From assembly GCF_900142465.1 (NCBI RefSeq), contig NZ_FRAX01000019.1, positions 1 to 60,770 on the forward strand: a stretch of DNA of 60,770 nt, in the 5' to 3' direction. This document shows, piece by piece, positions 51,146 through 59,907 of this stretch (position 1 is its first letter; each line of letters starts with the position of its first letter). The notes under the pieces were generated by a model. The model saw only the letters and a program-made list of their open reading frames with translations, was not told the DNA's origin and did no database searches. This DNA comes from Fibrobacter sp. UWH6 (GTDB lineage: Bacteria > Fibrobacterota > Fibrobacteria > Fibrobacterales > Fibrobacteraceae). The position numbers and the translations under genes are program-made.

Positions 51146-52163
51146 TTTTGCAATTGGAAATCCTCCGTATCAGGAAAGCGGCGTTGGTGCAAATCCAAAT
51201 GATCCTTCTGTATATCATCATTTTTACGAGTCCGCATTCTCTGTTGCGGAAAAGGTAGAGCTGATAACGCCCGCTCGGTTTCTATTTAATGCGGGGGATA
51301 CTCCTGTAGAATGGAATAAAAAGATGCTTGAAGATGAACATCTAAAAGTTAAGATGTATGAACCTAAATCGAGTAACGTATTTTCTGGCACGAGCATTAC
51401 GGGAGGGGTGACTATTGTTTACAGGGATGAAAAAGAAATATATGGTTCAATAAATTTTTTCTCTCCTTTTGATGATGTAAATACTATTGTTCAAAAGGTT
51501 GAAAAGAAGTCAAAACAGAGTTTTGCCGATATCATCTACAATAGGGGTTTGTATCGTTACTCTGATTTAGCTTATGATAAAATCCCTAATTTGACAAAGC
51601 TTACGGCGGATCCTAGAATTGCTCCAAAGTCATTTGAAAACTTACCAGATTACTTTACTGAAACAAAACCCAATGATAATTTGCAATATGTCAAAATTTA
51701 TGGACGAGACAAAGTTGTTCGTTGGTTTCGTAAAGACTATGTGAAAAAGGTAGAAAATCTTGACAAATATAAAGTGTTTATTTCAAAAGCAGATGGAGCT
51801 GCGGGACAATTAGGAAACCCCATCCCCGCAAGAATATGCGGAAAACCTTTTGTGGTCTCGCCAGAAGTTGCGTCCACAGAAACCTATATTGCTATTGGAT
51901 CTTTTGAGAGTGAAGCCGAGGCAAAGGCTGTAGAAAAGTATATTAAAACGAAATTTTTACGTACTATGTTGGGAGCCTTAAAGGTTACTCAAAATTATGC
52001 AAAACCAACATGGGAAAAAATCCCTCTCCAAGATTTCTCTTCTAATTCCGATATTGACTGGTCAAAATCTATTGCAGACATCGATCAGCAACTTTACGAC
52101 AAGTACGAATTATCTCCTGAAGAAAGAACCTTTATTGAAACCCATGTAAAGGAGATGGAATAA
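51135..52163 (+). CDS. Eco57I-type methyltransferase, NPPY-half protein
   Basis: This 342-residue protein starts almost directly with motif IV: MKFDFAIGNPPYQESG (N9-Y12). VELITPARFLFNAGDTP and the ITGGVTIVYRD region continue the catalytic domain, and a target-recognition-like region and YIKTKFLRTMLGALKVTQNYAKP follow, as in Eco57I-type enzymes. It lacks motifs I-III, which sit in the preceding protein. GGGAGG precedes ATG 51135. It ends with DWSKSIADIDQQLYDKY, shared by relatives of this split restriction system. Confidence 0.85.
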   Translation: MKFDFAIGNPPYQESGVGANPNDPSVYHHFYESAFSVAEKVELITPARFLFNAGDTPVEWNKKMLEDEHLKVKMYEPKSSNVFSGTSITGGVTIVYRDEKEIYGSINFFSPFDDVNTIVQKVEKKSKQSFADIIYNRGLYRYSDLAYDKIPNLTKLTADPRIAPKSFENLPDYFTETKPNDNLQYVKIYGRDKVVRWFRKDYVKKVENLDKYKVFISKADGAAGQLGNPIPARICGKPFVVSPEVASTETYIAIGSFESEAEAKAVEKYIKTKFLRTMLGALKVTQNYAKPTWEKIPLQDFSSNSDIDWSKSIADIDQQLYDKYELSPEERTFIETHVKEME

Positions 52164-52164
52164 T

Positions 52165-55100
52165 ATGGCTATGCAAAATCCGAACATTAAGACAACAAAA
52201 CCTGTTGTTCCGATGATTTACGCCTATACCACTCCGGGTATTTCCTATCATGATGGCTATATCAAGATTGGCTATACAGAACAAACAGTTGAAGAGCGTG
52301 TCTATCAGCAAACACATACTGCAGGAGTCAAAGCCCAGGTGGAGTGGCAAGGTAACGCCATTTTTGACGATGGTTCTGGAGTGATTTTTAATGACAAACT
52401 GTTCCACGCCTACTTGCGCAAAAAAGATGTCAAACAACCCATGGACTTGGGGAATGAATACTTTAGCAAAGATGATCGAAACGAATGGTTTTTCATTTCA
52501 CCCAATGATTCCCGCTCAATGTTCTACGAATTTCGTTCAAGTCGAGGTATCGTAGATTTAACGGAAGATATTGTTCCCTACAATCTTCGTGCAGAGCAGG
52601 AGTCTGCTGTTTCTATGGCCTTGGCTTACAGGAATGCTCATAACAAGGCGGAATTCCTTTGGAATGCGAAGCCGCGATTCGGCAAGACTCTCGCTGTATA
52701 TGATTTGATGAAGCGTATGGGCGCGATGAATGTCCTTATCGTAACGAATAGACCTGCAATTGCAAATAGCTGGTATGCAGATTATGCAAAGTTTATTGGA
52801 CGCCAATCCGGTTATTTCTTTGTAAGTGATGTGGACGGAATCAAGAATAAAAACCTGGTGATTCCTTACAAGGAATACGCTCTTGATAAAAAATCCCGTG
52901 TACTTAAGAATAAAAAGGCGATGGGGCTTATTTATTTTGCCTCTTTGCAAGATTTGAAAGGCTCAATCTACTTCGGTGGTAAATTCAACAAACTAGAAGA
53001 ACTCAAGAAGACTTCCTGGGACTTACTTGTAATAGATGAAGCTCACGAAGGCGTTGACACATACAAAACTGATGTGGCATTTGATCAAATAAAACGTGAT
53101 TTTACACTTCATCTTTCTGGTACTCCCTTTAAAGCTCTAGCAAATAACAAGTTTGCCGATGATGCAATCTTCAACTATACTTATGCTGATGAGCAGAAAA
53201 GTAAACATGGCTGGGATGATGCTTCTGAAACGGAAAATCCCTATGCAACGCTTCCGACCTTAAATCTTTACACTTACCAAATGTCCGAAATTGTTCGTGA
53301 TGAACTTTCTCAGGGAATAGAGATAAATGGTGAAACGGAAGAATACGCCTTTGATCTTAATGAATTTTTCAAGGTTGAAAATGGAAAATTCGTTCATAAT
53401 TCGTCGGTTGATAAGTTTTTAGACGCTCTTACCAAGCAAACCAAATTTCCGTTTTCTACAGAAGAATTGCGCAATGAACTTAAGCATACTTTCTGGCTTT
53501 TGGATAGAGTGGAAAGCGCAAAACTCATGGCTAAAAAACTTCATGAACATCCTGTATTCAAGGATTATGAAATTGTCCTTGCAGCTGGTGATGGACGTGT
53601 TGACGATGCCGAAGAAAATAAGAAATCTTTCGATAAGGTCAAGAAGGCGATTGCTGAACATGAAAAGACTATCACTTTGTCTGTTGGTCAGTTGACTACT
53701 GGCATTACCATTCCTGAGTGGACAGCAGTGCTAATGCTTAGTAATGTGAAATCTCCGTCTCTTTACATGCAGGCCGCGTTTAGAGCTCAAAATCCTTGTC
53801 TTTTCCATGTAGGCTCCGAATACAAGCGTAAAGAAAATGCCTATGTATTTGACTTCGATCCTGCACGAACTCTGATTATTTTCGAAGAATTTGCAAACGA
53901 TCTTTCTCCGAACACTTCTTCGGGAAAGGGCGATATTGAATCAAGAAAGAATAATGTTCGGGAACTGCTGAATTTCTTCCCGGTTATTGGAGAAGATGAA
54001 AATGGAGAACTGATTGAACTGGATGCAGAAAAAGTTCTTACCATTCCTCGTAAGATTAAGTCTGTTGAAGTTGTTCGTCGTGGATTCATGAGCAATTTCT
54101 TGTTCCAAAACATCGGCAATATTTTTTCCGCACCAAAGGAAGTTGTTGATTTAATCAATCAGTTTGAAGCGGTTGAAGAACCAAAGTCAAAAACACCCGT
54201 TGTATTGTCTAATGAGGTCAAGAAGGATTTGTCCTTAGATGAAAATGGTGAAGTCAACTTGACTGATGATTATGTTATTGGAGTAGCCTCTGATATTTTT
54301 GGACCCAAACTTTACGATGTTAAAGAGCGAGTTGATGAGGCGATTACAGAAGTTAAGGAATCTGAAAAAACTGATTCGTTAAATGATAAACTGAAGGAAT
54401 TGGTTAAAAATACTGTTGTGCAAAATGTGGTTCAAACGGCCAAGGGAAGCTATGGCGATACGGATATGCCGAAATCAGTCGCTCGACAGGTGGAAAATAC
54501 TCTTAATTCAAAAGTAGATACCATTATTGACAAAACTGTTGGACAATTTAAAATAGAATCAAATGTTATTGAGCAAGAACGCGTTGTTGCTATGCAACAG
54601 CGTAACGTGACGGGAAAAACAACGGCTGAAATTGAAACTGAATTCAAGAAAAAGCAGGAAGATGCTTTTGCCAAGTTCAAAAACGAAATGGATTCAGCAA
54701 TCAATGAATTTACTCAGGATTCCATTAAAGAAACAGTCAAGACCGTGGAAACCAAAATCAAGGAGCGCGAACGAGACTCTATTCAAGATGGTGTTAGAGA
54801 CCATTTAAGAGGATTCTCCCGTACGATTCCTTCGTTCCTTATGGCCTATGGTGATGAAACTGTCACTTTGGCGACTTTTGATCAAAATATTCCTGATAAT
54901 GTCTTTACTGAGGTTACTAGCATTACTTTGGACCAGTTCCGCTTCTTGAGAGATGGGGGAGCGTATATAGACTCTAAAACTGGAGAAAAAAAAGAATTTA
55001 AGGGACAGCTCTTTGACTCCGTGGTCTTTAATGATTCTGTGAAGGAATTTCTTGCTTTAAAGAAAAAACTTGCAGACTACTTTGACGAAAAGAGTGTTGA

Positions 55101-55533
55101 AGATATTTTCGATTATATTCCGCCTCAGAAGACCAATCAAATTTTCACACCCAAAGATGTTGTTAAAAGAATGGTTGATATGCTGGAGGAGGAAAATCCA
55201 GGTTGCTTTGACGATCAGAACAAAACTTTTGTCGATCTCTACATGAAATCTGGACTTTACATTACTGAAATTGTCAAAAGGCTGTACCAGAGTCAGAAAA
55301 TGAAGATGCTGTTCCCAGATGACAAGGAACGTCTAAGGCATATATTTGAAAAGCAAGTCTATGGTTTAGCTCCCACAGAAATCATCTATAAAATCGCAAC
55401 TAGCTTCATTTTGGGTTTTGCAGATAATACAGATGATTTGAAGCATAATTTCAGACAGCTTGATGCGTTACCTTTTGCAAAGGAAGGAACCTTGCAAAAA
55501 AAATTGGATGAAGTGTTTTCTAGAGTGAACTAA
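52165..55533 (+). CDS. SF2 helicase with GIY-YIG-like and methylase-like ends
   Basis: This 1122-residue protein has at least three parts. Residues about 10-110 resemble a T5orf172/GIY-YIG fold (MIYAYTTPG, YIKIGYTEQTVEERV). An SF2 helicase core follows, with Walker A AKPRFGKT (about 168-175), DEAH at 291-294 and SVGQLTTGITIPEW. A long coiled-coil-rich middle (about 680-880) separates this from a C-terminal methylase-like segment: NQIFTPKDVVKRMVDML, then FVDLYMKSGLYITEIVKRL in the place of motif I. It should be the translocase and possibly the nuclease of the restriction system. It starts 1 nt after the previous stop. Confidence 0.85.
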   Translation: MAMQNPNIKTTKPVVPMIYAYTTPGISYHDGYIKIGYTEQTVEERVYQQTHTAGVKAQVEWQGNAIFDDGSGVIFNDKLFHAYLRKKDVKQPMDLGNEYFSKDDRNEWFFISPNDSRSMFYEFRSSRGIVDLTEDIVPYNLRAEQESAVSMALAYRNAHNKAEFLWNAKPRFGKTLAVYDLMKRMGAMNVLIVTNRPAIANSWYADYAKFIGRQSGYFFVSDVDGIKNKNLVIPYKEYALDKKSRVLKNKKAMGLIYFASLQDLKGSIYFGGKFNKLEELKKTSWDLLVIDEAHEGVDTYKTDVAFDQIKRDFTLHLSGTPFKALANNKFADDAIFNYTYADEQKSKHGWDDASETENPYATLPTLNLYTYQMSEIVRDELSQGIEINGETEEYAFDLNEFFKVENGKFVHNSSVDKFLDALTKQTKFPFSTEELRNELKHTFWLLDRVESAKLMAKKLHEHPVFKDYEIVLAAGDGRVDDAEENKKSFDKVKKAIAEHEKTITLSVGQLTTGITIPEWTAVLMLSNVKSPSLYMQAAFRAQNPCLFHVGSEYKRKENAYVFDFDPARTLIIFEEFANDLSPNTSSGKGDIESRKNNVRELLNFFPVIGEDENGELIELDAEKVLTIPRKIKSVEVVRRGFMSNFLFQNIGNIFSAPKEVVDLINQFEAVEEPKSKTPVVLSNEVKKDLSLDENGEVNLTDDYVIGVASDIFGPKLYDVKERVDEAITEVKESEKTDSLNDKLKELVKNTVVQNVVQTAKGSYGDTDMPKSVARQVENTLNSKVDTIIDKTVGQFKIESNVIEQERVVAMQQRNVTGKTTAEIETEFKKKQEDAFAKFKNEMDSAINEFTQDSIKETVKTVETKIKERERDSIQDGVRDHLRGFSRTIPSFLMAYGDETVTLATFDQNIPDNVFTEVTSITLDQFRFLRDGGAYIDSKTGEKKEFKGQLFDSVVFNDSVKEFLALKKKLADYFDEKSVEDIFDYIPPQKTNQIFTPKDVVKRMVDMLEEENPGCFDDQNKTFVDLYMKSGLYITEIVKRLYQSQKMKMLFPDDKERLRHIFEKQVYGLAPTEIIYKIATSFILGFADNTDDLKHNFRQLDALPFAKEGTLQKKLDEVFSRVN

Positions 55534-55595
55534 TGGTTTAACTGCACAAGTCTTTGAAAAACTGAAAATCAAGAAACCATTGGCGGGTTAAACCA
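55534..55595. repeat. Inverted repeat after the restriction operon
   Basis: TGGTTTAAC (55534-55542) and GTTAAACCA (55587-55595) are perfect complements 44 nt apart, right at the helicase stop. No T tract follows, so this may be a recombination scar rather than a terminator. Short coding remnants without starts lie around it up to 55679. Confidence 0.5.
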
Positions 55596-55679
55596 CGTGG
55601 TGGCTAAGCTTCCTTTTATTGACAAGGAACTGGTGGAAGGAATTTTTTGCAAAGAAAAAAATTGCGCGTTCCGCCTTGA

Positions 55680-55877
55680 ATGAGTAACGCAGTTTCTGCC
55701 AATAATGGTGAAAAGAATGAAACCGTTTGGTTGACTCAAGCTCAAATGGCAGACTTGTTCGTGACTGATAGAACATCCATATTGCGTCATATTCGAAATA
55801 TTTACCAAACCGAGGAACTTGACGAGCCTTCAACCTGTGCAAAAATTGCACAAGTTCGCATCGAAGGAACACAATAA
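55680..55877 (+). pseudogene. RhuM-family gene fragment
   Basis: The 65-codon frame matches only the N-terminus of RhuM proteins: ETVWLTQAQMADLFVTDRTS, then ILRHIRNIYQTEELD, CAKIAQVRIEGTQ. The central YNLDAIISVGYR-type motif and everything beyond are missing. It compares directly with the complete relative at 690-1631. It has no ribosome-binding site and is bounded by other gene fragments. Confidence 0.75.
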
Positions 55878-55898
55878 ACTTATTTTCGCTGTACTCTT

Positions 55899-56630
55899 CT
55901 ATCTCACCTGCACTTGCATGCTTCTATTGACCCGGGAGCCATTACTGGAAAGGCCACGGATATTCAACAGGTAGGAGCCTCTGCTATAGTCATTCAGGTT
56001 CACAATGGCGGAGCCGTTTACGGAAACGATGGACTTGGAAGTCATTAGGTGTTTGCCGCTCAAATCCGTCACGCTGATAGAAACATTGCGGGGCAATCCG
56101 TAAAGATGGACGATGTTGTTCTGGACGGCGACATGGAATGCTTTTTGTTTCAATGCGGCAACGGATGTGACATCGCCATCCTCATCGGGTTCTTCTCCTA
56201 CCACGGTAATGATTCCACTCTTGACATAGGCTTCTCCTACGCCACCAATAGAAGTGACTAAGAATGCGTACTCACCAGGCTCGTCATTTACTGTGCCGCT
56301 AATCGAAACTTTCTTGTTTATGTTGTCTGTGTCAACAAGTAATCCTTCGGGAAGTCCAGTCACTTCAACGGTTTTCGCATTTTCCCAGGTGTAGCAAAAG
56401 TCGACAATGGCGGCACCTTTTTCTACAGTTTGCTTGGAACTTCCTGCGCCACACTTAGCAATGGTGGCTACGCCGGGTTCCGGATCCTGTGCGGATACTG
56501 CAGCCAATTTCTGGGTAACGCCGATCTTGCGGGAATAGGTATCGCCGGCATTGTCCTTCAGGGTAAAGGTAATGTAGCCAACGCCAGCAAAAGTGTCGGA
56601 CAGTTTCACTGTCATCTTGGAGCCGCTTAC
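55899..56630 (-). pseudogene. 3' part of a secreted Ig-like/sorting-domain protein
   Basis: The minus-strand frame has no plausible start. It begins abruptly near 56630, against an hsdM fragment on the other strand. It encodes Ig-like repeats (VGYITFTLKDNAGDTYSRKIGV, seen as one strand pair, and VSISGTVNDEPGEYAFLV) and ends in a type A sorting signal: LPRNVSISVTDLSGKHLM to RSMQVQVR. It is the tail of a large secreted or surface protein whose 5' portion has been lost by rearrangement. Confidence 0.7.
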
Positions 56631-57025
56631 TGTTCTTTGACAAGACCGGCGCAAAGTCTGACAACGACAAGATTACCCTTGTAGATGCAAGTAAGCTTGG
56701 CCAGGAATACAAGGATGCCAACGGCCTTAAGAAAGTCCGCCTGGAAGATGACGAAATCGAAAAGATTGTTAATACCTTCCGCAACGCCGAGGCCGTCGAA
56801 GACTTTAGCGTGGTAGTCAGTTACAGCGAAGTCAAGGAAAAGGGCTACAGCCTAAGCGCAGGCCAGTATTTCGACATCAAGATTGACTACGTGGATATTT
56901 CCGAAGAGGAATTCAACGCCCAGATGGCAGCCGACGCCACCGAACTCCAGAAAATGTTCGAAGAAAGCCACAAGCTGGAAGAGGAAATCAACAAGCAACT
57001 GGTCAGCCTGAAATTCGGGGGGTAG
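56631..57025 (+). pseudogene. hsdM: hsdM 3' fragment (type I methyltransferase)
   Basis: The plus-strand frame from about 56631 reads FFDKTGAKSDNDKITLVDAS and then RLEDDEIEKIVNTFRN and KEKGYSLSAGQYFDIK, which is the C-terminal part of HsdM. The first about 70-75% of the gene, including the SAM site and NPPF motif, is missing; upstream is an opposite-strand secreted-protein fragment. An intact hsdS lies 1.6 kb downstream, so a formerly complete type I locus has been broken here. Confidence 0.82.
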
Positions 57026-57047
57026 TAAAATGGAAACGAGGGAGGCC

Positions 57048-57076
57048 TTGACATTTGGTTTGTGTAATTGTATATT
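57048..57076 (+). promoter_or_regulatory. Consensus sigma-70 promoter for abi_2
   Basis: TTGACA (57048-57053), 17 bp and TATATT (57071-57076) form a near-perfect promoter. The first transcribed bases include the hairpin GTGCAAG-AAAAC-CTTGCAC (57079-57097), and TTCTTTTTTTATTTA (57126-57140) precedes the ribosome-binding site. Confidence 0.85.
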
Positions 57077-57151
57077 ATGTGCAAGAAAACCTTGCACGCC
57101 TCTTCACAATGCGCACCCAGCGAGGTTCTTTTTTTATTTAGGGGGAATTTG

Positions 57152-58063
57152 ATGTCTCTTAGAATCTATAGTAAACCTCCCCAGACTTTGGATCAGCAGG
57201 CCCAATTACTGATTAGCCGAGGGCTTAAAGATGTTTCTAAGGATGAACTCGTAGAAGTCCTTTCAAGGATTAGCTATTACCGTTTACGAGGATATACTTA
57301 TCCGTATCAGGATAACACCTCGTCTAATTCGGAATTTCTTCCCACGGCAAGTTGGTCCAGCATTAAGAATGATTACCTGTTTGACTCCGCTCTTCGAAAT
57401 CTCATCGTAGAAGCGCTCGGCTTTATTGAAATCGCTGTGCGCTGTCAGATGGAATACCAACTCTCCATTGCTCATGGTCCACGTTGGTACGAAGATGTAT
57501 CGCTGTGTCATAATCAGAAAATTTTTAATGATAACCTGGTAGAACTCCGAAAACATTGGAGCCGTTCTCGTGAGGTTTTCAAAACGCATTACGAAAGCGA
57601 GTATGACTCCTCAATTGCTCCTCCGGCGTGGATGATCTTTGAAACGACAACATTTGGTACACTTTCCAAGACATTCTCTAACCTGAAATCTAATCTCAAT
57701 GCCAAAACAGAAGTTGCGAAGTATTTCGGTTTCAATAAGGCCTCAACGAAAGTTCTAGTAAGCTGGTTCCAGCATTTAAACCTGGTTAGGAACATTTGCG
57801 CCCATTACTCTAGGCTTTTTACAAGAAGCTTTATCGTGCGCCCCATGATTCCCACAAACAAGCCTGCCAAATGGGTGGATTCGATTCCAAGTCAGGATAG
57901 AATCTATTTCTCCATTTGCATTATTACAACATTGCTGGATGTGTGTGCCCCGAATTATGATTTTAGAGGAAAGCTAAAGCAAGTGATGAAGATGGTCCGC
58001 CCGGAACAACTGCCGTCGCTTGGATTCCCTGAAAATTGGGAAGAACAAGATTTATTTGCGTAA
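57152..58063 (+). CDS. Abi_2 (AbiD/AbiF-type) abortive-infection protein
   Basis: This is a 303-residue protein of the Abi_2 family. Family features are the opening PPQTLDQQAQLLISRGL, ISYYRLRGYTYPYQ, LRNLIVEALGFIEIAVR and RNICAHYSRLF (residues 213-223). The last contains RxxxxH (R213, H218), the ribonuclease motif of HEPN proteins to which Abi_2 belongs. Such proteins trigger growth arrest after phage infection; AbiF-type members are regulated by a nearby structured RNA. The start is ATG 57152 after GGGGGA. It has its own promoter and hairpin-bearing leader. Confidence 0.88.
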   Translation: MSLRIYSKPPQTLDQQAQLLISRGLKDVSKDELVEVLSRISYYRLRGYTYPYQDNTSSNSEFLPTASWSSIKNDYLFDSALRNLIVEALGFIEIAVRCQMEYQLSIAHGPRWYEDVSLCHNQKIFNDNLVELRKHWSRSREVFKTHYESEYDSSIAPPAWMIFETTTFGTLSKTFSNLKSNLNAKTEVAKYFGFNKASTKVLVSWFQHLNLVRNICAHYSRLFTRSFIVRPMIPTNKPAKWVDSIPSQDRIYFSICIITTLLDVCAPNYDFRGKLKQVMKMVRPEQLPSLGFPENWEEQDLFA

Positions 58064-58077
58064 AAGAAAATCGGAGC

Positions 58078-58191
58078 CCTGCTTAGAGTCAATTTTTATA
58101 AGGCCAAGAAAGTTGATAGTTTAAGTGATAGAATAAACGATAGTATAAATGATAGTTTAAAAGGCGATAAAACGGCGATAAAATGGCGATA
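58078..58191 (+). pseudogene. Remnant with tandem 12-nt repeats
   Basis: After the abi_2 stop, a frame without start reads SDRINDSINDSLKGDK and ends at a TAA near 58190. The DNA is four 12-nt units of the GATAGTNTAAAN type (58115-58162) followed by GGCGATAAAAYG units. Repeats of the NDxINDx and GDK type are common in the linker of AlbA_2/Fic-associated ATP-binding proteins, so this is probably a 3' scrap of such a gene. Confidence 0.45.
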
Positions 58192-58235
58192 AATTTTGAA
58201 AACGGCGATAAAGCGACAAAATGGTGCGAGGCAGA

Positions 58236-58608
58236 GTCATTCTGAGCGAAGCGAAGAATCTAGGATATGAAAATGGAAATTGCAAGTTAAGTAGTAGGTC
58301 TTATTTCTCTTATTTTAGCTATTTATTCTATTAGGGTGTCCAAGCTCAATGCCAAAAAGCAACAAGAGTTTGAAGAACAGATGGAACAAAAGCGAAAGCA
58401 AGAGAAAATTCTTGAAGAACGCCAAGAACAACTGGATTGGAAAGAGGCTGAACGAAGGGCTCGTAATAATCCATTTCCGTTTACTGAGGGAAGTTTCGAA
58501 AAACGAGTAGAAAACGCCTATAAAGAAGTTCGTTCGGAAAGAATTTTGGGAAGAAAGTGATTTGCTCCCTGTCATTCTGAACGGAACGAAGTGTAGTGAA
58601 GAATCTAG
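58236..58608. repeat. Dispersed repeat, two copies
   Basis: GTCATTCTGA followed by a CGAA-rich middle and GAATCTAG occurs at 58236-58263 and, with an 8-10-nt longer middle, at 58571-58608. The same orientation is kept. They bracket the small membrane pseudogene, and the second copy forms the spurious 5' extension of hsdS. This kind of sequence is a widespread intergenic repeat in several phyla, by my recollection. Confidence 0.75.
58273..58560 (+). pseudogene. Small membrane/coiled-coil protein with nonsense codon
   Basis: ATG 58273 with AGGA upstream reads MEIAS, then TAA (58288-58290), then continues in frame with VVGLISLILAIYSI, an obvious transmembrane helix. A charged helix (AKKQQEFEEQMEQKRKQEKI) and a C-terminal EVRSERILGRK follow, with the stop at 58560. 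Read through, it would be a 95-residue single-pass membrane protein. Translation could also restart at GTG 58336, giving the soluble part only. I do not recognise a family. Confidence 0.55.
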
Positions 58609-58621
58609 AAGTGGTAATGTA

Positions 58622-59857
58622 ATGAAAGCAATTGATTATTGTCAAAAAGTTTTTGATGGAACTCATGACTCACCCAAACCGGTGGAGAACGGACGACTTC
58701 TTATAACTTCAAAGCATATCGCGAATCGCTGTTTAGAAACTTCTTCAGCCTATCTCATTTCTGAAGAAGATTTTGAGAATGTGAATAAACGCAGTCAGGT
58801 GCATCAATGGGATGTTCTTTTTTCCATGATTGGAACTGTTGGCAATGTTTATATTGAAACATCCAATTACATTGATTATGCAATCAAAAATATGGGTGTC
58901 TTTTCATGTCGAAACAAAGAAAAAGCTTACTGGCTTTATTACTATCTACAGTCCCCATTAGTTCTTTCTAAGATTGACGCTTTAATGGCTGGAGCTGTGC
59001 AGAAATTTGTTCCGTTGGGATTTTTACGTGATTTAGATATTCCGGAGTATACTGAAAAATCAAAACATATTGTTAGTGTCCTTTCTGCACTTGACGACAA
59101 AATCGCCCTGAACAAAAAGATGAACCAGAAACTCGAAGCCATGGCAAAACGCCTATACGACTACTGGTTCGTACAATTCGACTTCCCCGACGGAAACGGC
59201 CGCCCCTACAAAACCTCCGGCGGCCCCATGGTCTACAACCCCATCCTCAAACGCGAAATCCCCACCGGCTGGGAAGTGAAAAACTTAGGCGAAATTGTGG
59301 ATGTGTTAAAAGATGGAACGCATAATCCACCTCAACGAGTTGAACAAGGTATTCCCCTTTTAACCGGAACAATGTTCGGAAATAATTTTCTTGATTATTC
59401 AAAAGCGACGTATATTAGTGAACAAAATTATCAATCCATTCATGCTCGTTATCAACCTAAAGAAAATGACGTGATAATTACCAAAATCGGAACTTTAGGT
59501 AATGTTAACCTATTGAGAGATTGTGATATTCCAATTGCAATTCACTGCAATAGTGCTCTTTTGCGTTTTCAGAAGAATTTTGGATCATTTTTCCCATTTA
59601 TGTTTTGCAAATCAGACTTGTTTCAATTAAGATTGAAATCTGTAAAGGGCCAGTCAATTCAAGAATTTGCAAGCTTGGATAAGATATCTTCCGTACTTTG
59701 CGAAGTTCCTTCTCAAAATGTGTTGAAGCAATTCAATGATATTATTGAACCTCTGCTCAAACTATTGATAGACCTTTCAAAGGAAATCTCCCGCCTCACC
59801 TCCCTCCGCGACAAACTCCTCCCGCTCCTAATGAACGGCCAAGTAGTGGTAGAATAA
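58622..59857 (+). CDS. hsdS: Type I restriction specificity subunit HsdS
   Basis: This 411-residue HsdS has two target-recognition domains, each starting with a DGTH motif (VFDGTHDSPK near residue 11 and VLKDGTHNPPQR near 232). Each is followed by a conserved helical spacer (SALDDKIALNKKMNQKLEAM near 160; SKEISRLTSLRDKLLPLLMN at the C-terminus). ATG 58622 is chosen because upstream codons derive from the dispersed repeat. No complete hsdM or hsdR lies in the window, so it is an orphan here unless they lie beyond the right edge. Codons around 59130-59270 are notably more GC-rich than the flanking recognition domains, as is usual for conserved HsdS regions. Confidence 0.9.
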   Translation: MKAIDYCQKVFDGTHDSPKPVENGRLLITSKHIANRCLETSSAYLISEEDFENVNKRSQVHQWDVLFSMIGTVGNVYIETSNYIDYAIKNMGVFSCRNKEKAYWLYYYLQSPLVLSKIDALMAGAVQKFVPLGFLRDLDIPEYTEKSKHIVSVLSALDDKIALNKKMNQKLEAMAKRLYDYWFVQFDFPDGNGRPYKTSGGPMVYNPILKREIPTGWEVKNLGEIVDVLKDGTHNPPQRVEQGIPLLTGTMFGNNFLDYSKATYISEQNYQSIHARYQPKENDVIITKIGTLGNVNLLRDCDIPIAIHCNSALLRFQKNFGSFFPFMFCKSDLFQLRLKSVKGQSIQEFASLDKISSVLCEVPSQNVLKQFNDIIEPLLKLLIDLSKEISRLTSLRDKLLPLLMNGQVVVE

Positions 59858-59907
59858 AATGGATAATGCTAATTCTCGAAAATGTCTATTTAATAAGGTG
59901 CTGAAAA

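Noticed and set aside
58115-58192. CRISPR array
   Set aside because: The units are contiguous 12-mers without spacers, and no cas gene is present.
58562-58621. N-terminal 20 residues added to HsdS
   Set aside because: They translate the dispersed repeat GTCATTCTGA...GAATCTAG and are not part of HsdS proteins.
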